Source of the DNA: Aquifex sp964425585
GTDB lineage: Bacteria; Aquificota; Aquificia; Aquificales; Aquificaceae
NCBI GenBank assembly: GCA_964425585.1
Contig: CAYRMG010000044.1
Coordinates: 1-10,246, forward strand
Length of the DNA: 10,246 bases
Direction: 5' to 3'
Below, piece by piece: positions 4,901 to 10,246 of the stretch (position 1 is its first letter; each line of letters begins with the position of its first letter). The translations under genes and the position numbers were made by a program. The notes under the pieces were generated by a model. The model made no database searches and was not told the origin of the DNA. It worked only from the letters and a program-made list of their open reading frames with translations.

Positions 4901-5747
4901 TGATAACGCTGTTTTCCTTGAGTTCTTTAAGGAGCTTTTTGTAAGCTTCCTGTAGTTTTTTTCTGAGTATTTCTTCTTTTAACTTCTCCGTATTTATACC
5001 TTCAACCTCGGTTATAGTTTTTAAAACCTTTACCACGTAAATATTTTTATCGTCCTCCGCAAATACAAGTTCACCGTCCTTAGCCCTCCAAACCTGTTTA
5101 TCAAGCTCCTTTATCAGCTCCCCTTTTTCTACAGTTAACCTATGGTATTCCCCGCCGAGTTTCTCCGAAAGTGCCTTAAGGTTTACCTCAGAACCGATAA
5201 GGTCAAGAAGTTTTTTCCCTTTGTCCCTGGAAAGTATGAGAAGCTCTATATCTTTTTTTACTTTTACCTTTCCCCTTTTCAGTTTTTCAAGCTCAAGCTC
5301 CAAATCCGTAACGGAAACCTGCTTTAGAAGATACTCCCTCAATCCAACGGTAGCTATTAAGTCCTTTCTCAAAAACTCCTTAAAGTCTTCCAGTGTAAGG
5401 CCGCGGTTTCTCAGTTCCTTTGCAAGTTCTTCAACGCTTATTCCGTTTTTCTTTGCGATATCTTTAAGAATCTCGTCAATTTTGCTGTCGGGTATGTGAA
5501 TACCCCGTGAAACCATATACTGGTATATGAGATTTATCTCTATCAATCTTTCAATTATTTTCTTTTTATCCTTCATTCCATAGTAGAGCTTTGCCATTCT
5601 TATATCGCTCTCAAGTATGGGCTCTCCGTTTACTGAGGCTACAACTTTGTCTATCAGATATCCGAAAGCTAAAGAAAACAAAAGAAGACTTACAAGTTTT
5701 CCCAGTAAAACTTTACCCTGTAATTTTTCAAAACATTCATAAACCAT
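4884..5747 (-). CDS. SurA-like periplasmic chaperone, degenerate parvulin domain
   Basis: This is likely a periplasmic chaperone for outer-membrane protein folding. Residues 18-29 are a hydrophobic signal segment behind an unusually long 17-residue start with four lysines. LIDKVVASVNGEPILESDI (31-49) is the classic opening of a SurA N-terminal domain, which continues as helices to about 145. Residues 165-245 follow parvulin strand order (IELLILSR, GELVFAEDDKNIYVVKVL) but are short, so isomerase activity is doubtful. The C-terminus is a charged helix. ATG 5747 is supported by AAAGGAGGT (5765 to 5757, minus strand), an excellent ribosome binding site inside the upstream gene. The reading frames overlap by 58 bases. 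It is likely co-transcribed with the upstream isomerase gene, forming a periplasmic folding pair. Confidence 0.8.
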   Translation of the reverse strand: MVYECFEKLQGKVLLGKLVSLLLFSLAFGYLIDKVVASVNGEPILESDIRMAKLYYGMKDKKKIIERLIEINLIYQYMVSRGIHIPDSKIDEILKDIAKKNGISVEELAKELRNRGLTLEDFKEFLRKDLIATVGLREYLLKQVSVTDLELELEKLKRGKVKVKKDIELLILSRDKGKKLLDLIGSEVNLKALSEKLGGEYHRLTVEKGELIKELDKQVWRAKDGELVFAEDDKNIYVVKVLKTITEVEGINTEKLKEEILRKKLQEAYKKLLKELKENSVITIVEK

Positions 5748-6514
5748 CTTCTGAATACCTCCTTTCTCTTTTCTTTGAGAATTTTTTTCTTTATCAGGGG
5801 CTTTGCCCTTTCAAAGGGAATAAGACCCCCTACTCTTTTTTCAAGAATTTTAAATATGAGATATCCTCCGTCTATTTTTATAGGTTTTGAAATAGAACCT
5901 TTACTTATATGGGGAAAGCTTCTCTTTACTGTTCTCGGAAGGGTTGAGAGGGAGAACCACGAAGCTTTACCTATTTTGACACCATCCCCTTCAATAATTT
6001 CCTCACCATTCAGAAGTTTTTTTCTTACTTTTAAAGCGGTTTTTCTGTCCTTTGTCCAGATGCCGAGAAGCTTTACGCTTGTGGGATAGTAAAACTCCCT
6101 TCTGTAGTATTCATAGTAAGCCCTTAACTTTTCCTCCGAAAAATCAATTTTCTCCTTTCCCATCAATTTGTCTATAAGCTTTTCCGTTAACAATTCCGCC
6201 CTTATCATATCAAGAATCGGTTTTTCTTCAATATTTACACCTACATTCGTTTTTATGAAGTGTTTTACCTCTTTTTTTGAAACTCTTAATCCCATTTTTT
6301 TAGCTTCTTCAAGAATGATTAACTTTAAAACGTAATCCATAAGGAATATCTTTTTTTCTTTTAGTGAAGGTTTCACAGAAGATAGGTGAACCACCCTTTT
6401 CCAGAAAGTATTAAAGACAACGTTAAATTCCCTATCGGTTATCTTCCTTCCGTTTATCTCTGCTACTACGCTACCGTAAACAAAAACAACCAGGATAAGG
6501 AATAAAAGAACCAT
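5690..6514 (-). CDS. Periplasmic parvulin-type peptidyl-prolyl isomerase (PpiC/SurA-like)
   Basis: A predicted exported folding factor of 274 residues. Residues 2-13 are a hydrophobic signal or anchor segment with no preceding lysine or arginine and no lipobox cysteine. VVAEINGRKITDREF (16-30) opens a SurA-type N-terminal helical domain. The region from about 145 to 226 has the order of a small parvulin domain, including GKASWFSLSTLP (182-193), GSISKPIKIDGGYLIFKILEKR (206-227) and a closing helix. Several loops are shorter than in standard PpiC, so isomerase activity is likely but unproven. There is no Shine-Dalgarno sequence; a perfect TATAAT lies eight bases before the ATG (6528 to 6523), spanning the stop codon of the upstream gene, so an internal leaderless promoter is possible. 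It lies nine bases after the CopD-like gene. Confidence 0.8.
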   Translation of the reverse strand: MVLLFLILVVFVYGSVVAEINGRKITDREFNVVFNTFWKRVVHLSSVKPSLKEKKIFLMDYVLKLIILEEAKKMGLRVSKKEVKHFIKTNVGVNIEEKPILDMIRAELLTEKLIDKLMGKEKIDFSEEKLRAYYEYYRREFYYPTSVKLLGIWTKDRKTALKVRKKLLNGEEIIEGDGVKIGKASWFSLSTLPRTVKRSFPHISKGSISKPIKIDGGYLIFKILEKRVGGLIPFERAKPLIKKKILKEKRKEVFRRWFMNVLKNYRVKFYWENL

Positions 6515-6522
6515 TAAAGAGA

Positions 6523-6528
6523 ATTATA
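6523..6528 (-). promoter_or_regulatory. Candidate internal -10 element before the isomerase gene
   Basis: A perfect TATAAT on the minus strand overlaps the stop codon of the CopD-like gene and ends eight bases before the isomerase ATG at 6514. The gene has no ribosome binding site, so a transcript starting at or next to the ATG would explain its translation. No good -35 box is seen at 16-18 bases. Confidence 0.35.
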
Positions 6529-6946
6529 AACCCAACCTTATTCTAACACCCATATAAACGAGGGCAAGGCTTAGAACGAGGTTGATAATACCGAGCCATT
6601 TCGCTATATTCCTGTGTCTTTCCGAATAAAGTGCCTTTTTTCCCGCCCAAAGGTCGTGGAGAAGAGAGATTATCACCACTATAAAGAATAAAAAGAGTTT
6701 TTCGTATATGCTTCTTCTCAAACCTCCGTGTAATAAGTAAGCGTTTACTAAACCGGTTATGAAAAGTAAAAAAAGGGATAAGAAAGTTCCGTAAAGGGAA
6801 AACCTTTTCCCGACTTCCTGAAAAGCTTCATTTCTTATCTGAGGCTTATCCTTAAGATACGGGGCTACAACGAGGGAAAGAAAAAGCATACCTCCGACCC
6901 AGAATGTTGCAAGAACTACGTGAAGAAAGAGAAAGAGTTCTTTCAT
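6524..6946 (-). CDS. Four-helix membrane protein, CopD-like
   Basis: An integral membrane protein of 140 residues with four predicted helices at about 5-27, 50-71, 83-99 and 117-135. Short basic loops include LRRS and ERHRN. The first helix carries HVVLATFWVGGMLF (9-22), the His and WVGG pattern of CopD-type copper-resistance domains and related small membrane families such as DUF4149. His97 at the end of the third helix could be a further metal or haem ligand. Copper transport is only a family-based guess; no copper gene is nearby. It starts two bases after the thrC stop and has GAGGG (6958 to 6954, minus strand) seven bases before the ATG, within thrC coding sequence. It probably belongs to the thrC transcript. 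Confidence 0.7.
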   Translation of the reverse strand: MKELFLFLHVVLATFWVGGMLFLSLVVAPYLKDKPQIRNEAFQEVGKRFSLYGTFLSLFLLFITGLVNAYLLHGGLRRSIYEKLFLFFIVVIISLLHDLWAGKKALYSERHRNIAKWLGIINLVLSLALVYMGVRIRLGL

Positions 6947-6948
6947 AA

Positions 6949-8178
6949 CTATACCCTCGCCAAAACTTTTTCCTTGAAGTCCTTGAGCGTAGGTTTTATT
7001 CTGACGGGCGTGCTCAGTTTCCCTTCAAGGACTTCCATAGTCTTGTAACCGTTTCCCGTTATGTAAACAACCACCGTCTCTTCAGGGGATATCATACCCT
7101 TCTCCACGTATTTTTTGAGGACTGCTATCGTTGTTCCTCCGGCGGTTTCCGTGAATATACCTTCCGTTTCCGCAAGGAGTTTAATACCCTCAATGATTTC
7201 CTCATCGGTTGCTGTTTCCCACGCTCCGTTACTTTCCCTTGCAACCTGAAGGGCGTATATACCGTCCGCCGGATTTCCTATAGCTATTGATTTGGCTATC
7301 GTGTTAGGTTTTACGGGTTTTATAAAGTCCCTGCCTTCCCTCCAAGCCTGAGCTATGGGTGAGCATCCCTCCGCCTGAGCTCCATACATTCTTGTTCTTA
7401 CCTCATTTATAAGACCGACCTTCTTAAGTTCGTTAAAGCCTTTCCATATCTTTGTATATAGAGAGCCGGAAGCTGCAGGGGCTACGACAACGTCGGGAGC
7501 TTTCCAGCCGAGCTGCTCCGCAACCTCAAAGGCCAAAGTCTTTGAACCTTCAGCGTAGTAAGGTCTTATGTTTATATTAACGAAAGCCCACCCCAAGTCG
7601 TTAGCTATTTCTGAACAGAGCCTGTTAACGTCGTCGTAATTCCCTTCAACTGCAACAACAGTCGGATTGAAAACAAGGGAACCTATTATCTTTTGAGATT
7701 CCAGATTGGCGGGAATGAAGACAAAGCAGTTCATACCCGCCTGAGCGGAATGAGCGGCTACGGAGTTTGCAAGGTTTCCGGTAGAAGCACAGGCCGCAGT
7801 ATCAAACCCGAATTCCTTTGCCTTGGATAGGGCAACGGAAACAACCCTATCTTTAAAAGATAATGTGGGGTGATTAACGCTGTCGTCTTTTATATAAAGA
7901 TTCTTAAGTCCCAAAACTTCCCCGAGTTTTTCCGCTTTCTTGAGGGGTGTGAACCCTGCGGTCAATCCTACGGTAGGATTTTCCACGGGAAGAAGGTCAA
8001 CGTATCTCCAAAGGCTCTTTGGTCCTTTTTCAATTTTTTCCCTTGATATATTTCGTTTTATCTCATCGTAATCGTATACAACCTCCAGGGGTCCAAAGCA
8101 GAACTCGCATACGTGTATAGGTTCCGCAGGGTATTCCCTTCCGCACTCTCTACATCTTAATCCCTTTACCTTTGCCAT
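6949..8178 (-). CDS. thrC: Threonine synthase
   Basis: ThrC converts O-phosphohomoserine to threonine with pyridoxal phosphate, the last step of threonine synthesis. The 409-residue protein starts with a zinc ribbon (Cys9, Cys12, Cys24, Cys27), typical of one ThrC subgroup. The fold type II core follows: HPTLSFKDR with the cofactor lysine at 109, and ASTGNLANSVAAH as the ring-binding loop. The phosphate-binding loop reads APAASGSLYTK, not the more familiar GNAGN form, but a Gly-Ser version occurs in related thermophile enzymes. ETAGG precedes the final helices. GGAGGAGGT, two bases before ATG 8178, is a strong double ribosome binding site. Downstream come the CopD-like gene and the two folding factors; upstream lies a half-size EamA exporter, possibly linked to amino-acid export. 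Confidence 0.95.
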   Translation of the reverse strand: MAKVKGLRCRECGREYPAEPIHVCEFCFGPLEVVYDYDEIKRNISREKIEKGPKSLWRYVDLLPVENPTVGLTAGFTPLKKAEKLGEVLGLKNLYIKDDSVNHPTLSFKDRVVSVALSKAKEFGFDTAACASTGNLANSVAAHSAQAGMNCFVFIPANLESQKIIGSLVFNPTVVAVEGNYDDVNRLCSEIANDLGWAFVNINIRPYYAEGSKTLAFEVAEQLGWKAPDVVVAPAASGSLYTKIWKGFNELKKVGLINEVRTRMYGAQAEGCSPIAQAWREGRDFIKPVKPNTIAKSIAIGNPADGIYALQVARESNGAWETATDEEIIEGIKLLAETEGIFTETAGGTTIAVLKKYVEKGMISPEETVVVYITGNGYKTMEVLEGKLSTPVRIKPTLKDFKEKVLARV

Positions 8179-8227
8179 TTACCTCCTCCGAAGAGCTTTG
8201 AGGAATTCAATATAATTTATTCTATTT
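8179..8227 (-). promoter_or_regulatory. thrC upstream region with ribosome binding site and possible promoter
   Basis: These 49 bases between EamA and thrC hold GGAGGAGGT next to the thrC ATG. A TATATT hexamer (8214 to 8209, minus strand) could be a -10 element giving a leader of about 24 bases. The -35 position reads TTCAAA, a weak match. I see no attenuator, T-box or riboswitch-like structure; the space is too short for one. Readthrough from EamA is equally possible. Confidence 0.4.
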
Positions 8228-8659
8228 CTACTTTGAAGTTGTTAAAAGAATTATACCGCTCACAATAAGGAGCGTTCCCAGAAGCTTAACGGGGGAAAAG
8301 TTTTCACCTAAAAAAATCACCGCAAAAAGAACGGAAAATAAGGGAGAGCTTGAGGCTATCGGAGCGACAACGGAGACTTTTCCCACCTTCACCGCTTTGT
8401 AATAAACGAGGAGTCCTAAGAATCCCGAAATGAAACCTCCGACCGCAACCGTAAGAATATCTCTGTAATTATATGAAAAGGGATTTTCTTTAAGGAGGAT
8501 AAGGAAGATTAAGGCGAAAATAGTTGCGGTAAGGTTGTGTATAAAGATACCCGCAAGGGGCGGAATATCCCCTTTAAGTCCCAGCTTGAAAAATATAGGG
8601 GCGCTTCCCCATATTAACGCAGAGAGAAGTGCGTATATAACCGCTTTTAGGTTTTCCAT
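8228..8659 (-). CDS. Half-size EamA/DMT-family membrane transporter
   Basis: A 143-residue membrane protein with a single EamA domain and about five helices (5-23, 37-56, 68-89, 95-117, 124-141). Family hallmarks are ALLSALIWGSAPIFFKLG near the start and GEN followed by LLGTLLIVSGIILL at the end. Most EamA transporters fuse two such units into ten helices, so this one likely works as a dimer. Clear in-frame ends and no decayed second half argue against a recent truncation. The substrate is unknown; the neighbour thrC makes a threonine-related export role conceivable but unproven. The ATG at 8659 has no Shine-Dalgarno sequence; TAAAAT lies seven bases upstream. It is divergent from the MATE exporter, 33 bases away. 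Confidence 0.85.
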   Translation of the reverse strand: MENLKAVIYALLSALIWGSAPIFFKLGLKGDIPPLAGIFIHNLTATIFALIFLILLKENPFSYNYRDILTVAVGGFISGFLGLLVYYKAVKVGKVSVVAPIASSSPLFSVLFAVIFLGENFSPVKLLGTLLIVSGIILLTTSK

Positions 8660-8692
8660 TGGCTTTATTTTAGTTAAAATTATTTAGCTTCC
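8660..8692. promoter_or_regulatory. Divergent EamA/MATE promoter region with inverted -10 pair
   Basis: ATTTTAGTTAAAAT at 8667-8680 is an inverted repeat of ATTTTA and TAAAAT around a two-base centre. Each arm is a TAAAAT -10-like hexamer on one strand. The minus-strand copy ends seven bases before the EamA ATG; the plus-strand copy ends 12 bases before the MATE ATG. Neither gene has a ribosome binding site. The repeat could equally be a small operator; the promoter reading is preferred because the other divergent gaps show the same spacing. Confidence 0.42.
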
Positions 8693-10042
8693 ATGCAAAG
8701 AATTATCGTAAGTCCGGAAGAGCCATTTTCAAGTGTCATAAAAAAAGTGGTAAAGCTTTCCGTTCCGATAATAGTCGTTAACCTCCTATACACGATTGAG
8801 AACATGATATCAATGGTTCTTGTATCTTCCATATCTCCCTCCGCGGTTGCGGCAACGGGTTTTTCCCTATCACTTTTGTGGTTCGTATACTCCTTTATGG
8901 CAATATCCTACTCGGGAACGAATATACTGATAGCTCAGTTTGTAGGAGCAAAGAAAGACCCCTCTCCTGTTCTTATAAACGGTCTGCTCCTTTCCTTTTT
9001 AATCTCGCTTCCCTTATTCTTTTACGGCAGAGAACTCGTTCTATACCTTATGGGATTACTGGGAGCAAGCCAAACGGTGAGGGAACTGGCAAATGAGTAT
9101 CTTAAACCAATATTCTGGTTTATACCCATCGGCTTTCTTACGAATACCTTTTACGGAGCTTACAACGGAGCGGGAGATACAAAAACACCTATGAAAGTTG
9201 CCCTTCTTATGAACATAACCCATATCCTTACCGCATACACGTTAATAAACGGAAAGTTCGGATTTCCAAAATTGGGAGTTCAGGGAGCGGGGTGGGGTAT
9301 AGCAATTTCCGAAACTCTTGCGTTCTTTATATACAGCTTTTTGCTTTTCTTTTATAAAAAACCTTTTCCCGTAAATTTCAGATACGAAGGCGGGATTTTA
9401 CTCAGAATGATAAGGCTCGGAACACCTACCGCACTTGAAAGGGCTATTACAACCCTTTCCTTTAACATTTTTGTCGGATTTTTGGCAAAGTTCGGGGATA
9501 AGGTTCTTGCGGCACACCAGATAGGTTTAAGAGTTGAAAGCATATCCTTTATGATTGGTTTCGGTGTTATGGTTGCAAGCACAACACTGGCGGGTCAAAA
9601 CTTCGGAGCAAAAGAATACAGGGGAATGGTTCACGCGGTTAAAATTGCGGCAAATTTTACCGCACTTGTTATGAGCATATTGGGAATTATACTTTTTCTC
9701 TTTCCCCACGTATTCGTTTATCCTTTCAGCAGGGATAGGGAAGTTATAGAATGGGCTTCTTACTACCTCAGAATAGTTGCCCTATCCCAGCCTGCAATGG
9801 CTTACGCCGCAATATTCTCGGGTGCACTGAAAGGGATGGGTAAAACCACAATTCCCCTGTTGGTTAACATATCCTCCTTCTGGATATTCAGGATTATTCC
9901 ATCTTACTTTACACTTAAAATTCTTCATACACCTTTGGTTCCGTGGGGATACATGACTTTAGAAACCTTCGTAAGAGCCATTTTTTACTACTTAATGTTT
10001 AGAAGGGAAACCGAGAAACTTCTCAGAGGTATTAAAAAATGA
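8693..10042 (+). CDS. MATE-family multidrug/cation antiporter
   Basis: MATE exporters use sodium or proton gradients to expel drugs and other organic compounds across the inner membrane. The 449-residue length and roughly 12 helices are normal for the family. The two-fold pseudo-repeat is visible: NGAGDTKTPM (158-167) in the first half corresponds to GALKGMGKTTIP (377-388) in the second. LGVQGAGWGIAISE (194-207) and AGQNFGAKE (300-308) are further family motifs. The DinF versus NorM branch cannot be settled by eye, and the substrate is unknown. There is no clear ribosome binding site before ATG 8693; TAAAAT ends 12 bases upstream, so the leader would be only a few bases. The gene is intact and is followed by a 115-base gap. 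Confidence 0.92.
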   Translation: MQRIIVSPEEPFSSVIKKVVKLSVPIIVVNLLYTIENMISMVLVSSISPSAVAATGFSLSLLWFVYSFMAISYSGTNILIAQFVGAKKDPSPVLINGLLLSFLISLPLFFYGRELVLYLMGLLGASQTVRELANEYLKPIFWFIPIGFLTNTFYGAYNGAGDTKTPMKVALLMNITHILTAYTLINGKFGFPKLGVQGAGWGIAISETLAFFIYSFLLFFYKKPFPVNFRYEGGILLRMIRLGTPTALERAITTLSFNIFVGFLAKFGDKVLAAHQIGLRVESISFMIGFGVMVASTTLAGQNFGAKEYRGMVHAVKIAANFTALVMSILGIILFLFPHVFVYPFSRDREVIEWASYYLRIVALSQPAMAYAAIFSGALKGMGKTTIPLLVNISSFWIFRIIPSYFTLKILHTPLVPWGYMTLETFVRAIFYYLMFRRETEKLLRGIKK

Positions 10043-10052
10043 GGTTTTTTAA
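10032..10052 (+). terminator. A/T inverted repeat at the MATE 3' end, possible weak terminator
   Basis: TTAAAAAA (10032-10039) pairs perfectly with TTTTTTAA (10045-10052) around a five-base TGAGG loop that includes most of the stop codon. The eight pairs are all A-T, so the hairpin would be marginal in a hyperthermophile. Another T-run follows at 10057-10062. Termination here is plausible but weakly supported. Confidence 0.25.
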
Positions 10053-10124
10053 CTCGGTTTTTTCTTCATTTCTGTAGCAATATTTTTGTTTTCTCATCCC
10101 ATTATCTTGGCATTCTCCCGCTAC

Positions 10125-10151
10125 TTGGTAAAGAACAAAAGTGATTATATT
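10125..10151 (+). promoter_or_regulatory. Candidate promoter for the gene at the right edge
   Basis: TTGGTA at 10125-10130 and TATATT at 10146-10151 are separated by 15 bases, a little short for a standard promoter. The -10 ends six bases before the ATG, with AAAGGT directly touching the ATG, the same arrangement as at speE. The rest of the 10043-10157 gap is T-rich and holds no gene that I can see. Confidence 0.35.
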
Positions 10152-10157
10152 AAAGGT

Positions 10158-10246
10158 ATGAAAAAATTAAAAATGTTCCTTATATGGCTTTTGCTTTTTG
10201 CAAGCATAAGTTTTACGAAAGAAGTCGGTTTTACTCAGGAAGACAG
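10158..10246 (+). CDS. Exported protein of unknown function (cut by window edge)
   Basis: Twenty-nine codons are visible from ATG 10158 to the right edge. The peptide starts with a basic MKKLK, followed by a hydrophobic stretch FLIWLLLFASISF and then polar TKEVGFTQED, which reads as a signal peptide with a cleavage region near residues 16-20. There is no lipobox cysteine. I do not recognise the family with confidence; small exported proteins with a similar FTQED start seem familiar from Aquificales, but that is memory, not evidence. AAAGGT touches the ATG and TATATT lies six bases upstream. In-frame ATG codon 6 (10173) would remove the basic start and is unlikely. Confidence 0.65.
   Translation, partial: MKKLKMFLIWLLLFASISFTKEVGFTQED

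Noticed and set aside
5221..6089. Several plus-strand open frames over the SurA-like and isomerase genes
   Set aside because: They are Phe/Ser-rich and mutually overlapping, with no ribosome binding sites. They are antisense reflections of Lys/Glu-rich proteins.
8179..8227. Riboswitch, T-box or attenuator before thrC
   Set aside because: The gap is only 49 bases and shows no stem-loop series, leader peptide or terminator-antiterminator pair.
10043..10157. Small gene or structured RNA in the gap after the MATE gene
   Set aside because: The stretch is T-rich with no convincing start, ribosome binding site or extended pairing apart from the A/T inverted repeat at its left edge.

Overview
The window looks like the chromosome of a hyperthermophilic Aquificales bacterium, most likely Aquifex or a close relative. 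This rests on Lys/Glu-rich proteins, heavy AGA/AGG and ATA codon use, very tight gene packing, a TrmB with the long C-terminal extension described for thermophilic (notably Aquifex) enzymes, and my recollection of Aquifex protein sequences. No database was searched. There are no insertion sequences, CRISPR arrays, phage genes, rRNA or tRNA genes in view. The whole window reads as compact core genome.

Layout. Bases 1-503 (minus) hold most of a mogA-like molybdopterin adenylyltransferase gene that runs off the left edge. It is divergent from speE (540-1382, plus), an aminopropyltransferase. A plus-strand cluster follows: a promoter and structured leader (about 1357-1442), then rpsF-ssb-rpsR (1449-2454), then two tandem tatA genes (2505-2909). 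The first tatA encodes only 58 residues. The cluster ends head-on against trmB (3805-2906, minus), with the two stop codons overlapping. trmB is divergent from a second plus-strand unit: a JAMM metallopeptidase (3825-4250) overlapping a family 4 iron-sulfur uracil-DNA glycosylase (4241-4900).

The UDG gene meets a long minus-strand run, listed here in its own 5'-to-3' order: a half-size EamA transporter (8659-8228), thrC (8178-6949), a four-helix CopD-like membrane protein (6946-6524), a parvulin-type periplasmic isomerase (6514-5690) and a SurA-like chaperone (5747-4884). The last two make a periplasmic folding pair and overlap by 58 bases. EamA is divergent from a 12-helix MATE exporter (8693-10042, plus). 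The right edge holds the start of an exported protein (10158 onward).

The clearest pattern across the window concerns translation starts. Genes inside operons (rpsF, rpsR, tatA1, tatA2, thrC, the CopD-like gene, the SurA-like gene) carry strong GGAGG or GAGGG sites at ordinary distances. Genes that open transcription units (mogA, speE, trmB, the JAMM gene, EamA, the right-edge gene, and perhaps the internal isomerase gene) have no properly spaced ribosome binding site. They show a TATAAT-like hexamer 6-8 bases before the ATG, as expected for leaderless or nearly leaderless mRNAs. The MATE gene follows more loosely, at 12 bases. Three divergent gene pairs have their start codons only 19-36 bases apart with overlapping -10-like elements. 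I see no obviously new multi-gene system; the start-site pattern, the rpsF leader and the paired tatA genes are the best targets.
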